NCBI GenBank assembly: GCA_900073065.1
Contig: FJOG01000004.1
Span: 162,104 to 201,685, forward strand
Reading direction: 5' to 3'
Source of the DNA: Phialocephala subalpina
Lineage: Eukaryota; Ascomycota; Leotiomycetes; Helotiales; Mollisiaceae
DNA: 39,582 nt
Made by a program: the position numbers and the translations under genes. The notes under the pieces were generated by a model. The model saw only the letters and a list, made by a program, of their open reading frames with translations. It did not search any database and had not been told where the DNA came from. Position 1 is the stretch's first letter. Every line of letters begins with the position of its first letter. Positions 1-10,775 of the stretch are shown in pieces.

Positions 1-170
1 TTTTAAATTTTTAAACTTTTAAATTTTTAAATTATTAAATTATTAAAAACTTATATTTATTTTTCTTTTTTAAATTTTATTAAAAAAATTTATATTTCTT
101 TTATTATAAATTTTTTTAATAATTCTTTTATTTATATTTTGATATATTTTAAGCCAAGAATATACCCGCG
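1..170. repeat. Edge of an AT-rich (RIP-type) tract
   Basis: Almost pure A/T sequence with homopolymer runs, turning abruptly into ordinary composition after about position 150. It resembles the larger islands later in the window and is probably the right edge of one that continues outside. No coding frame is visible. Confidence 0.7.
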
Positions 171-1524
171 AGAATTCTCTTCGTTAGGTAATAACGTCTC
201 GTAGTATTTCGATGATATAAAGAGAAATACGGTTACATGGTAAATTCGATACAATTGACTTCGCCGCCAAGGGCTGCAGGTCGGTGAAAATAACGGTCTA
301 GCTGTAGAAAATGAAGTCGCCGGATGTTTATCGCGAGGAAAATTGCTTGGCAGTTTGCTTCAGCCAAGTCGTGGATTTGCCCTGTTTCGTCTTGTATTTT
401 GTGTCGGCGCTGGAGAGACTGAGTTTCTCCATCTCAATGGTGCGCGCGCTGGGTAGGGAAGCGACTGCATGGTGGAATAGGGGTACGAGGAAGCCGATAA
501 AGACGGATTGATCTGCTGGTAGGATGCGTTGAATTGCGTCGAAGTTTCGTCCAATCTTAATTTGGATTAGCGTTTCCCTGTCTGCCAAATCTCTGCAAGT
601 CTCCAAGCCTTCCTGGCTTCCGTTCTTTCTACAATGAACATTGCCCGTATATGAGATCTATCAGATCGTCTCTGCTTTATTTATTTGGTTATTCATTTGC
701 CAGATTGGATTCCCAACCCATAAAGGGTCAGTCGGTCAAGTGACTCTCAAAGCCCTGAATTTCAGTGGGAAATAGCCTGCAGTTTAGTGTTCGTCCCCCG
801 CGACTCGCTATTGTCCGCTGATGAAGCCTTAAATTTGTTATTTCCGTTCACAATTGCAATTGTCAATCACTATCTTGAGTTATAGGGACCTTCTGTCAAT
901 TTTAGGCAACGATTAAATGCTCTCTAGCTTTTTGTGCCCAAAATAGTCTACGAGTGGGTTGTGTTTCGGGGGTGGCTGCGCCAGTGTGAGTTTAAGAAAT
1001 TGGTCGATGGTAAGGTATGTTCTGAATATTGACTGGATGTGAATACATCTGTGACATACATTGGCTGCCCGAGGCCCATGTTGATGATTCGAAGGCTGCA
1101 GCGGAGTGATATTATCCTGGCTTCTCAGAAGGAGGCACAGTTGTTACTCAAGAACAATCCTTCCTCGTTGGGAAGAGATATCATCACTCATTCTGGGAGG
1201 GAAGTCGTCTCTAGTCTTCTATTGCGAAAGACACGAATCGATGGGCAATATAGTATTTCACAGTCGCAGGCGAGATGAAGTTAACCAAAGGAAGTCAAGT
1301 GAAGGTTCTCGTTGAGGCTGGAAGGCGAAGTAAAAATAAACAGAGAAGACATCTACTGGGATTAAAGAAATTTTAGGGACTTCAGGGCATCGATTGCTAA
1401 AATTCCAGGGGGTCTCCGCTAGCTTTGAGCACGCTTTCGTTATTTCTACAAGTACAGAACTTCCAGCGCCTGCGAGCGACCGACATCCCCCAATGTTATG
1501 GCAGAGGAAGAGCAACGCTATCGA
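171..1524. other. Gene-poor stretch, one weak reading frame
   Basis: This is ordinary-composition DNA with no gene I can recognise. The longest minus-strand frame, 328-606, is listed separately. Other frames overlap each other without a domain, signal peptide or splice pattern that would make them convincing. Confidence 0.5.
328..606 (-). CDS. Hypothetical protein or 3' gene fragment
   Basis: A 92-residue frame with no recognised domain. A short hydrophobic stretch (FIGFLVPLFHHAVA, about residues 36-49) is followed by a polar, Lys/Ser-rich tail. There is no signal peptide, and no upstream exon was found that joins to it in phase. It may be the last exon of a degraded gene cut off near the AT tract, or a chance frame. 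No function is proposed. Confidence 0.2.
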   Translation of the reverse strand: METCRDLADRETLIQIKIGRNFDAIQRILPADQSVFIGFLVPLFHHAVASLPSARTIEMEKLSLSSADTKYKTKQGKSTTWLKQTAKQFSSR

Positions 1525-2130
1525 TTATTTCGACCCAGATGCACCAATGGGTGTTACAATCACTTCTGTGGTCCACACTTTGGCGTAGCCCAACAGCATC
1601 GACATAGCCATCTCATGCGTCGTCTCTGCATCGACCAGCTTCCCCTTCAAATCCTGCATCCCATACCCCGCACAAGCATCAGAGACAACAATGATGTCGT
1701 ATCCCAGATCACTACCATTTCTCGTCGTATTATTGATGCATTGACTACTGTCCATTCCAGCTACATAGATCTTTCCCTTTCCCTTTGTGCCCATTCCCTC
1801 TAGAGCATCGTTGAGCTCAGTCCCAACGAAAGCACTCCCAACATTCTTGACGAAGACAGGCTCGCCTTCTATCGGAGCTGCAGATGCGTGGATCTTGAAA
1901 GTCTCGGGATACTTGGCATTGATGATGTTGGTTGGATCAGCGACGTCGTCGTGTTGGACGTGAAGAACTGGCCAGGCATTTTTGCGCCAGTACTTCAGCA
2001 GTTTCTCAACGTTGGTGGTGAGGTTGGGTGTTGATCGAGGTCCCCATTCTGATGGTCCTTCGACCATGCCTTGCTGGAGGTCGATCAAGAGGAGGACTGG
2101 TCGTCTCGCTGCTAAATATGATGCTGCCAT
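1525..2130 (-). CDS. Isochorismatase-family cysteine hydrolase
   Basis: A single-exon, 201-residue protein spanning the whole fold of the isochorismatase/nicotinamidase-like superfamily. The usual catalytic triad can be placed: Asp17 in LLLIDLQQGM, Lys95 in FVKNVGSAF, and nucleophile Cys131 in GMDSSQCINNTTR, with the SQC-x3-T-T-R pattern after a small-residue turn. Known members hydrolyse amide or vinyl-ether bonds of small molecules (nicotinamide, isochorismate, ureidoacrylate-type substrates); the substrate here cannot be told. No signal peptide, so probably cytosolic. The first Met sits about 15 residues before the Asp motif, which is normal. It is divergent from the methyltransferase pseudogene at 2655, and the two share the 2131-2654 intergenic region. 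No lesions seen. Confidence 0.85.
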   Translation of the reverse strand: MAASYLAARRPVLLLIDLQQGMVEGPSEWGPRSTPNLTTNVEKLLKYWRKNAWPVLHVQHDDVADPTNIINAKYPETFKIHASAAPIEGEPVFVKNVGSAFVGTELNDALEGMGTKGKGKIYVAGMDSSQCINNTTRNGSDLGYDIIVVSDACAGYGMQDLKGKLVDAETTHEMAMSMLLGYAKVWTTEVIVTPIGASGSK

Positions 2131-2202
2131 GCGGGCAAGTGCGAGAAAGAGTGCTCAAGGTCGCGAAGGAGAACGGGAAAGTGGGGTGTTTTGAGCACGG
2201 CA

Positions 2203-2210
2203 TCACGTGA
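2203..2210. promoter_or_regulatory. TCACGTGA E-box palindrome
   Basis: Eight-base palindrome with a CACGTG core, 73 bp upstream of the hydrolase start codon. Cores of this kind bind bHLH factors (Cbf1/CPF1 type) in fungi. The position suits a promoter element, but no binding is shown. Confidence 0.35.
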
Positions 2211-2464
2211 ATTGCGGGGTAAGAGGGGGCCTGACATTTGTGCCGACTACCTCGTAGTACTTCGTACATACTCCCTATTTCGTATTTCCTGCCTAATCAC
2301 CTTCTCTTTGCATCAAGAGCCTCAATCTCATAATGGATATCATATCTCTCTTTTCCCAAGGTCTAAAAATGGCATATCGAAAGCAGAAAGTGGTGCAACG
2401 TCCCGGAAAAGCTTTTCCTCCGTCCCTCCAGCGTTAAATTGATTGGCAGACGATCCTAGACTCT

Positions 2465-2488
2465 GCATGTTGTGCATCCACAACATGC
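2465..2488. promoter_or_regulatory. Perfect 10-bp inverted repeat, 4-nt loop
   Basis: GCATGTTGTG at 2465-2474 and CACAACATGC at 2479-2488 are exact reverse complements around the loop CATC. The dyad lies 167 bp upstream of the methyltransferase ATG. It could be a dimeric transcription-factor site or an mRNA-leader hairpin; the sequence cannot separate these. Confidence 0.4.
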
Positions 2489-2654
2489 ACACAATCTGCA
2501 AGCAAGGGGGACGTTTCCACGCGCCTCCCCGGGGAGGAAGATATGGAGGTAATCTCCAGGCTGAAAAACATTTGTCTGCCTCTCGCATGGTTGTATTACA
2601 GCAGATCGTTACCACATTCCCCTTGTCTTTATACATCTTACTACATCTTCAGCC

Positions 2655-4344
2655 ATGGCAGAGACACAAGAACCTATGCTTGTGGGGAGTAAGTCGGTGG
2701 CTGAACTGACCCCGCCTGGAACGGCAGCCTCGTCTGTTAGGGCCGAGGCCGAGAAGCTTGCGGTATGTGAGGGAGATTATCCATTTGTACGGCTTTCTGA
2801 GAATTTTCTAGGTTGACCATAGCGACGATGACCACATCAGTGTATCTATGTAAGACATTGCTACCCGAATTCTGCAAAAGAAAGTTCTGACTTAATGCAG
2901 GTCCGATACAGCATCCATTTCTTCGAGCCTGTTTGAGCACGTTGAAGAAAATGGACGAACATATCACAAATACAAAGAAGGAAGTGAGTATTAATTCTTC
3001 CGATGTTTCTCAGGTTTCTGACTTACTCTGCTGTAGAATATTACCTACCAAACGATGAAGTAAGCCCTCTCCTCACGTGATACTAAATGTATCCTTACTT
3101 GTCGTGCATCAGAAAGAGCAAAATAGACTCGGTAACACCTCCCCAGGGACTTGATTGTCTATCTCAGTTGCTGATCATGATACAGATATGCAACATCAAC
3201 TTGCAAAGTTGTCACTTCACGGCAGACTCCATCTTGCCCCCCTAAAAGAAGCGAATCTGAAGCACGCACTTGACTTCGGAACCGGAACTGGGATCTGGGC
3301 AATTGAATTTGGTTCTCTCCGCTCATCCTTTCACTCACAAAATCACCCACTAACAACTCCAAGCCGAACAATACCCCAACTGCAAAGTCCTCGGCAGCGA
3401 TCTCTCTCCCATCCAACCGGAATTGTACTCTCTTCCTACCCCCTTCAGTAACTCAGCTGACGAGGTCTGAAGCGTACCCCAAAATTGCACTTTCGAAGTA
3501 GACGACATAGACGACGAATGGATCTACCCCCAACCCTTCAACTTCATCCACTCCCGCCTCATGGTCTTCTGTCTCCGCAACCCCCTCTCCGTAATCCAAA
3601 AGCCTACGACTCCCTCGACAATACCCCAACTGCAAAGTCCTCGGCAGCGATCTCTCTCCCATCCAACCGGAATTGTACTCTCTTCCTACCCCCTTCAGTA
3701 ACTCAGCTGACGAGGTCTGAAGCGTACCCCAAAATTGCACTTTCGAAGTAGACGACATAGACGACGAATGGATCTACCCCCAACCCTTCAACTTCATCCA
3801 CTCCCGCCTCATGGTCTTCTGTCTCCGCAACCCCCTCTCCGTAATCCAAAAGCCTACGACTCCCTCGTGTTTGAGGAGGTGGGGTTTGTGGATGTGCAGG
3901 AGATTAGGGTGGAGTGGCCGATTGGAGGGTGGGCGAAGAGTAGGTATCATAAGCAGCTTGGGATGTGGTATAAGGCTGATTTGGAGATGGGGTTGGAGGT
4001 ACGTTTACTTTTTCTTCTGTCTTTGGTGTCTGTCCTGGGCTGCCATTAGTGGAGTTGATTGTGGGATTGATGAAAGTCGAAAAAGGAGAGGAAGATTATG
4101 GAAGGAGAGGAGTGGAAGGCTGGTACTGACTCTCTTGAAGGGACTTACGTTTGGACTGTTTACCAGAGTACTGGGTATGAAGAAGGAGGACGTTGAGACG
4201 TTCTTGGTGGATGTGAGTAGGGATATAAATGATAAGAACATTCATGCGTACCAACCTTTGTAAGTTTCCCCCAACTGAGGCTCGATAGTCTTGAGGTGCT
4301 AACGTCATGGTAGCTACATTGTGTTTGGGAGAAAGCCGGAGTGA
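2655..4344 (+). pseudogene. LaeA/TAM-type SAM methyltransferase, broken
   Basis: Start and splice phases fit exons 2655-2762, 2812-2849, 2901-2983, 3037-3059, 3113-3131, 3186-3311 and 3364-3424, then 3473 onward. Landmarks are YYLPNDE, LHGRLHLAPL, SAM motif I (LDFGTGTGIWAIEF), LGSDLSP, FEVDDIDDEW, FIHSRLM and, near the end, FLVDVSRDINDKNIHAYQPL, then a last intron and the stop at 4342-4344. Related enzymes include LaeA-like regulators of secondary metabolism. Three lesions are visible. A 250-bp segment is duplicated in tandem (3368-3617 and 3618-3867). One A is missing from the run before the AYDSL codons in both copies, shifting the frame. The stretch normally between AYDSLV and FEEVGFVDVQ, including the PGGYLE-type strand, is absent. 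250 is not a multiple of three, so no splice choice found restores the protein. Confidence 0.85.
3368..3867 (+). repeat. Perfect 250-bp tandem duplication
   Basis: Positions 3368-3617 are repeated directly at 3618-3867, and I found no difference on reading both copies. Each unit spans the end of one exon, a complete 48-nt intron (3425-3472 and 3675-3722, with an AGCTGAC-like branch site) and most of the next exon of the methyltransferase. Identity suggests a recent event, or an assembly artefact. Confidence 0.9.
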
Positions 4345-4553
4345 GATGTGATGGAAGATCGAGGAGATGTGGTGGATAGTAAGTGACATATGTGCAACTA
4401 TGGTTTCAAGTATATACATGAATCTTCAAGCCTTTCGTCCACAATGATTATCAACAGATATCAACAGCACAGCGTTGATTCCTTCAATCTGAAATGAATG
4501 TCCTCCCTATCCCCAGCCTTTTACGCCCCTACAAAGGATGCCCTTCATCTTTG

Positions 4554-5404
4554 TCAAAGAGTATACACACCAGTAGAGGATGCGGTCGGCGCAGCAGGTA
4601 ATGTCTGAGTGACACTGACAGCAGCACTATACAACGCCGGACCCGGAACAGTGTAGTTCGTCAGCGTACCATAAAGATCGAAAATGATGCTTGGAGAGGT
4701 AGCAGAATAGAAAGTCGTCGCAAGAACACCAGCGGGGTTCGCAGTCCCAGTGCCCGAAACAGCCAGATTGACACACTGTGGGTAGTTCTGGGCTCCATCT
4801 TCAGTCCCAGCAGAGTGCAAAGCGATGATCTCATGTCGAAGGACATAGTTGCCTGGTGCGATCGTGGGTGGGATCTCGACAGTCCAGCTATTGTTGTTTG
4901 CTATCAGGACATCTGTTGCCCAGTAGCCATCAGTCTCCGAGGTAGGGTTGAGGAGTCCGACACCATCGATCTTGAACCATTCCAGGGTTGTCTTGTTGAC
5001 TGTCTCGCATGGCCCATTGCAGTTCGCGAGGTAGTCGATGACGGGTCCCTTGTGGGATGTTGGCCATGGAGTCCATTGAAGTTCGACTTTTCCGCCCGCT
5101 TTGACTGGTGCTGCGGCTTGCGCATTGGTTGCTGCAAGGTGGCAGATGATGTCGGAGGTGGTGTAGGCGTCGGGTGCGATAAAGCCATTGGCGAGATCGT
5201 TGGGGATCAACCATCCTACGGTGATGGGAGCGGGTGTGATATATTGGTAGGAGGGGTTGTATCCTTCGTAGCTGTAAGGGTTAGATGGATAGCTTTGAAG
5301 ATCTCAAAGGAGGCTTACAAGATTCCGTCTGCCACGATGCCAGACACGGTACCGTGAGCAGTGACACTGGAGATCAACCCCACCAGAGCAATGGCAGACA
5401 ACAT
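4554..5404 (-). CDS. AA9 lytic polysaccharide monooxygenase
   Basis: Two exons, 5404-5319 and 5271-4554, with a 47-nt intron, give a 267-residue secreted protein. I chose the Met at 5404 because it yields a 16-residue signal peptide cut exactly before His17, the mature N-terminal histidine that AA9 enzymes need to hold copper. The rest of the active site is present: His102 in SHKGPV (second brace histidine), His181 in RHEIIALH, Gln190, and axial Tyr192 in QNYPQC. Cys72 and Cys195 are placed for the conserved disulphide. AA9 enzymes oxidatively cleave cellulose and related glucans outside the cell using a reductant and peroxide or oxygen. There is no CBM1; the protein ends in a short Ser/Thr/Ala-rich tail. 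No lesions seen. Confidence 0.93.
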
Positions 5405-5515
5405 TGTTTCGATGATCCAAATATAGCAATGGCAACGGTAGAATGCAGCGAGTATATCTGAGAAAACGGGCGACCGCAGGGAAACGAGAACAGCCAGATA
5501 CCAGCTGGAAGGAAT

Positions 5516-5533
5516 CACTTTATACTTAAAGTG
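5516..5533 (-). promoter_or_regulatory. TATA-like element in a 7-bp dyad (AA9 gene)
   Basis: On the minus strand TATAAA lies at 5524-5519, 115 bp upstream of the AA9 start. It sits inside an exact inverted repeat, CACTTTA / TAAAGTG around TACT. A plausible core promoter, assigned by position and sequence only. Confidence 0.4.
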
Positions 5534-6820
5534 CCAAGACTCGGATATGCTGCCGACTTCTGGTTGATGGAAACTTTTCCTACCACTCCTTCATCTTTCC
5601 ACGAAGCCTTGTGACGGAATGGGCTTCATTCCCTGGAAACGAGACTTCTCCCTCCAATGACCTGGGCAGAAAATATATTTGATCCATCCCATGATCTGGC
5701 CATGCAATCTATCACCCACCGTCGAACTCTCAAACGGCCTATCGCGTTCTCATCTTCGGTACACTTCCTCCGCTGATACATTCGCAATATGGAAGTGCCG
5801 TTGCGGCGGGGCGACGTCGTGGAGAACGAGGATGTACCCCAGCTTTTGTTTCGAGATCCCGTCGAGCCGTCGGCGTGTTCAGATCGTCTCCCTTTAGCCG
5901 CATATTGATCATGGAGACGGGTAAAAGAAATAGAGTTGTCTTGGCAAGAAACAAGCACACGACTGGTGCCGCAACGTTTATATGGCTTCATATAGGTCGG
6001 CATGTAAGGCGCGTGCCGAAATGGGAGGGGAAACATGGTTCCTGGCTTTCTTCGTCGTTCAAGGTCTGACGAAAAGAGATGTGAGGACTTTGGATGGACT
6101 TTATCCAAAGTTCTCAGCTTGGAGAAGATCGAAACAAGAAAGTAGGTGATAGCGAATATGCGAGATGACGAGAAAGTCTAGAAAGCATTGTTATACTCGA
6201 CTGTTCAGGAGCGTTCAGATGTTGGAAGCCCGAGTGAAGCTCACATTTTCGAACAGATTCAAGATTATTGAGAACGGCGCATCGCGAAGATTGAACTCAC
6301 GACTCTATGAGACTCATACGCCGATACTGAATCGTTCCTTGAAGGAGGTTGTTTATAAAATTAAAAATTTGTGGATAGGGATCAAGATGATGAGAAGGAA
6401 GAGAAATGGCGGCGGGGTGTTTGGGTCTGGTTGCTGACTCAGCAGGGGCTGCATGAAGATCTCGACGCGAGTTCTATTGCACTTTCCTCCTTCACAAACA
6501 ACACCAAACGCTCCCATAATTACCCAAGAGGCTGTCTGTACAACCCTTGATGGCTACCCAGCCTCTCACCCCATCTTCTCGATCCATAACAGCATGGCTG
6601 CCGCATTCGCTAATTGAGCTCTCCTATATCTTCCAAAGGCAATGCGTTAAGGTTTCGTTCTTGTTCTCCAGGATCAATCACTGCTAAAGTAGGTGTTGAG
6701 ATCTGCCTTTCAATATGTGGTCTTCCTACAAATCTGCACACTTGGCTGATACAATTGAATACAGAAAATCCGAAAGTAACTTACATTTTGCCCCGACCCC
6801 TCCTTGCTCCTACCCCGCCC
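5534..6820. other. Intergenic, no convincing gene
   Basis: Several frames of 60-160 residues overlap on both strands (for example 5626-6108 minus and 6165-6437 plus). They are rich in Arg/Ser and lack any recognised motif or splice structure. I treat them as chance frames or unreadable remnants. Confidence 0.4.
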
Positions 6821-8991
6821 TCAAACAATCCTCACGACTTCGAGCTTCTGCGATGATGGAAACACGTTCAGCTTGTTACAAATGAAGTGCCCAACTCGAT
6901 GATAATCTCCATTCTCGAGCTTCGCGAGCACGAGCCCAGCATCCCATCGGTGGATCGTATACGTTGTATGGTTAGAATCGCTGTCAGTATGGGTGACAAC
7001 AACTTTCTTCTTACAGATGGCTAGACATGCTAGCTCCGTGTTCACACTCAATGGCCCATGGTTACTCTGGATAGAGTCTGCGGACGCGATGCGATTGCCG
7101 AACGTGTTGACGGTGTCGAAGTATATGGTCCCTGTTGGAGGTTTCCTGGAATCGTCTCGCATTGGAAGCGCCAGACCACCGAGTATGTTTCCAATGCTGT
7201 CGATACTACCCAGTACACCCTTATTGACGCGCATCAATCGGCCTTTGACCCAAATGAATCCAGAGACTACCCTCCCGAACGGCGCTTTCTCCGACAAGGC
7301 CTCAACGCCGGAGTCCATAATCTCGAAGTCCGCACGGTATTCGCCATTGTTGTCAACCAAGAATGGCTTTCCCTTCGTCTTATCCGTCCAACAATGCCAC
7401 TGCTCTATTATTCCATCCACGGCAAGCGGAGACCATGACGGTGCTCGCCAGGCTTGCGGGCGAGTAAGACGCCGCCCTGCCATAGCATACCAACACAATT
7501 GGTGGTGCGTTTCTGCCGAGAAAATCCCAGCAAGGTATTTGCTCTCCGGCATGTGGATGCTGTAATGCTCGGCGAGCGAAGAGATTCCTGGCAACTTGTC
7601 GCAAGGATCCGTCAGATCTCTTCCCGAATATTGGTGGACATGTTCTGTCCAACCGTGGACGCCTGAAGTCGAAGTTGCAGGATTATTGCATGTCCACATT
7701 ACCTCGTTCTTATTGTATGCTATGTACCTCCCTGACAGGCAGAGTTCCTGATAAGCCCAAGCTCGAGTCTGCAAGTACTGCAACTTCCCAGCTGTCCCTG
7801 GCGCTCGAGGCTCCACTGCCGTCAAAGAGACAGTTCCAACTGAACCACTTTCGGCACAGTAAGGTATCTCAAACCGTGTCCGGACTCCTACCTCTCGCAA
7901 GAAACCGGCATTGCATGTTTTCGCACAATTAGCAAAGATGCTGACATATGCGTTCCCGAAAATCTTTCCCAACAGTGGTGTTTGCGCAAGTTTATCCTCT
8001 TCGGAGTCCTGGATGATGCAAAGGTTGTCTACCCATAGATACTTCAAGTAAAGTTTCCTCGTGACTAGAATTGCGTCTTGCACGGTTTGGGAAAGCGTGT
8101 CGAAATCGATGTGATCCAAATGGTCATTGAGGTTCGATTTTGTTGTCATGACTTGGCTTGCTCCCCAGACAAACGTCAGAGCTGCATATTGCAGGTATTT
8201 GTTTGATCCTATCCGATACAAGCGTACTGTACCATTGACATCCTGGACATCCACCAAAAAGGCGGGCCCAAATCGGCCTCCTATCTTTCCATCCTTCCGT
8301 TGGCACTGGTGTCGAAGTTCGCATTGCTGAAGGCCCTTTCGAATGCCGTTATAGGTGGCATCACAATCTATGGCTCGATTCAGAAATCTGCTCAATACAT
8401 CCTCTGCAGCAGGATCACCTGTTGACATCAGCAAAGTCACGGAACACGATGCGAGGTCTAACCTTTGACCGCGGCGGTCTTGAAGTCCATCTTCTTAGCG
8501 AACCAGAGTCTGCGATGCTTGGACAAAGTAACAGTATAAGGCGGTATCTTCGGGTCCCCTTTCAAGCTGAAATGCATATCTCTATCAGATGCAGCTGTTT
8601 TCCCCTTCAAACCTCTAGGCTCAAGCAACGCCAACTCAGACTTCCAAGGTTCAATCGGCCAACCTCTGCTCTTTTGTAACGACGTAGCCTTGTTCCAGCC
8701 CTGCTCTCGTGCGACTCGTTCCCAGTAATCCGAGATCTCATTGTATGGTATGCAGAGCAGCTCTTGACACAGCCTACATCCATCGATGGCATTTCGGAGC
8801 GTGCTCTTTCGACTTCGAGTGAAGTGAAGTCCAGGTTTGGATTTGAGCTCCGAAAAGGTCTTCTGGTTAGTAAAAAGGACCTGACAATCCGAGCAAAGGA
8901 GCGTCGACCCGACCTTCGAGACTTCTGTTGTTGCATAGTCAGCCTCGTCAGTCAGCCGATGCTGCACATCCGCAACACTCGCGTTTTCCAT
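6821..8991 (-). CDS. HET-domain protein (heterokaryon incompatibility), intact
   Basis: Exons 8991-8463 and 8418-6821 with a 44-nt intron give 708 residues; the join falls inside the Gly codon of VKGDPAAED. The N-terminal part has two Cys pairs (LLCSDC near residue 33, CRLC near 73), as seen in many HET proteins. The HET domain follows: YAALTFVWG at about 254-262, LWVDNLCIIQD at about 304-314, then FGNAYVSIFA and RAWAYQELCLSGRYI. A late APSWSPLAVDG stretch matches the usual APSWSW segment, with Pro-Leu where Trp-Ala is common. HET domains act in vegetative incompatibility and related cell death in filamentous ascomycetes, and some are TIR-like. Partner and trigger are unknown. It is followed upstream by two other minus-strand genes. 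Confidence 0.9.
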
Positions 8992-9524
8992 TGTCGGTTC
9001 GCAATTCAGAACTTATATTGAGGAGAATGTTCGATCTGGCGACTGGCGTATCGCAAAAATTGCTTTTTTTGTCTTGACTGCAGAAGATTTTGAAGATGGT
9101 GGCACGAGAACGCTGCGAGGGAGTTGTACTGCGTTAGTGCGGGGTGATTGTCTTGGGTATGCATGCAGGCTCAGCCTCTCTCAGAGCCTTACGCCATGCC
9201 TTGTCGCGACAAGCCACCGCCATCACTCCATCGTCGCTGAGATGAAGTCGCAGCCTTGTACTCTTCGCCGAAGCAAAGGACTCGATTCTTGGGAGAATAC
9301 AAGGAGAGCAAATCCTACTTCACCAATCAGATTGTCATGAGTCGATGGTTCGAGTAACATTTTTACCGATTTTCACGTGCGAGGCTTGGCCGAAGGCTCT
9401 AGGTCTTCGCGCCTAGTGTTGCTCAGCATATGGCAATTGAGATTGTTTCATTGTGAATACTTTCGCGCTTCTTGATTCTGCATTTATATACCACAATGCC
9501 CAAGTCCACGTTTACCCTCACTAG
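8992..9524. other. Intergenic between two minus-strand genes
   Basis: This 533-bp gap should contain the promoter of the HET gene at 6821-8991 and the 3' end of the membrane-protein gene. A CACGTG core lies near 9376. No gene was recognised; the plus-strand frame at 9074-9340 has no support. Confidence 0.45.
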
Positions 9525-10430
9525 CTAGACTTCCTCACTATCGTCACATCGTTCCAAATAGCACCGCGGAATCTTCGACTTGTCCGGAATTTGCACAGCA
9601 ACCCGGAACGAAAATCTCCCCGGAGCAAAGCCGTGAGGAAATGGGCTCCTCCAAAACTTCGTGTCGTAAATCGCCCAGCATCTCAGTAGCAACAAGGCGA
9701 AATGAGACGTGCTAGGTCAACACTCAGCATTTCTTCCCCATCTCAAGAAAGAATCAATCATTAGGAGCAAACATACCTGACAATTGCAGCCAAAATAACC
9801 CCAAGATCCATCAGAAGCCTCACCGCGACATGAAGATCGTTGCAACGTGGTCCTGGACGTCGTACCAGCGAGTCCCAGTTGCAACAATCGATACCACACC
9901 AATCAGCGTGCGAAAAGGTATTACCTCCCCCAACTATAGCTGCATAGGCGACAACGACGCAGAGAATGGCATGGCCGAGTACGCTGTAGAATATTGGGAA
10001 TGGAGAGCGAGCTTCTAGGATTGTTGCTGCGAGGCTAACGAAGAGCTATCCCACATCTTAGCAAGAGATCACGGGAAGATCTATTAATGGAAGCTTTGGG
10101 ATGGCATTTGCTCACTGTCAAAACGATGATATCGATGGTGTGCGATGCGAACCAGATGGAGTACACGTGTTCCGGGAATTCTCCGGATCGTAGCACAAGG
10201 TGCGCGGCGTCCAGGAAGGCGATTGAGAGAATGGCGCAGAGGATAATGATGAAATTGAGACGTCTGACATGATGCTTCACAGAGTCGCGAGCAGATATCA
10301 AATCGCTCGATATCGGATTTGATGCGATCGCAGATATCTTAAGCCCAGCCTTCTCGTCGGGATCGGGAAGCAGTTGTACGTTTTCGAGTTCCGATATTTC
10401 GGGTGTCCGTGGTTCAGCCATCTGCTGCAT
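9525..10430 (-). CDS. Uncharacterised four-helix membrane protein
   Basis: I rebuilt this gene from three exons, 10430-10116, 10045-9777 and 9711-9525, with GT-AG introns of 70 and 65 nt. All phases match and give 256 residues. The first 57 residues are polar. Predicted helices lie at about 58-80 (LNFIIILCAILSIAFLDAAH), 90-116, 123-145 and 180-205. A loop between helices 3 and 4 is rich in Cys and Trp (ADWCGIDCCNWDS). The C-terminal tail is basic and aromatic, then acidic. The layout recalls small fungal MARVEL-like or DUF membrane proteins, but I do not recognise the family. No signal peptide is evident. It lies head-to-tail between the cupredoxin and HET genes. A start at Met4 (10421) is equally possible. 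Confidence 0.7.
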
Positions 10431-10775
10431 CGCCGGCGACGTGCGTAAAAGAGTCGTTGGAGACTAGTCTTCTCGACTTAGTTTCATTTTGCGACAAGAA
10501 GAAAATGGAAGGCGAGAGCAGAAATTTAGGAGTAATGCAACGGTGAGGCTCAGCATTCAGGCTGATGAGTTCGTGGGAGGCTGGGAGTTGTATGACACAT
10601 CACGTGGGGTCATACTGCAGTGCACCCCGGAACCAACAGTCATTGGCCAAGAGGTGGATCGTGCTGAAAAAGCATACATTGGCATCCACCGAGTCCTCCA
10701 AACACCATTCACCGTCTAAGAATTCATACATCCGCTTTGTCACCAACCTTCACAATCTCAACAAATCTTCATCAC
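10431..10775. other. Short intergenic gap
   Basis: Separates the membrane-protein start from the cupredoxin stop on the same strand. It carries an ATCACGTGG core near 10603. The plus-strand frames here have no recognised features. Confidence 0.4.

Larger units (their letters stand above)
2131..2654. promoter_or_regulatory. Divergent intergenic region
   Basis: This 524-bp region separates the divergent hydrolase (minus) and methyltransferase (plus) starts, so it must hold both promoters. It contains a TCACGTGA palindrome and a perfect 10-bp dyad, both listed separately. CT-rich tracts precede the plus-strand start. Confidence 0.45.

Noticed and set aside
3735..4049. 104-residue frame starting MHFRSRRHRRR
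   Set aside because: It is the methyltransferase pseudogene exon read out of frame, and appears twice only because of the 250-bp duplication.
5626..6108. 160-residue minus-strand frame as a gene
   Set aside because: Arg/Ser-rich with no motif, signal or splice pattern; overlapping frames on both strands look equally good, as expected by chance.
9341..9360. GGTTCGAGT word as a tRNA B-box
   Set aside because: No matching A-box, acceptor stem or cloverleaf could be drawn around it.
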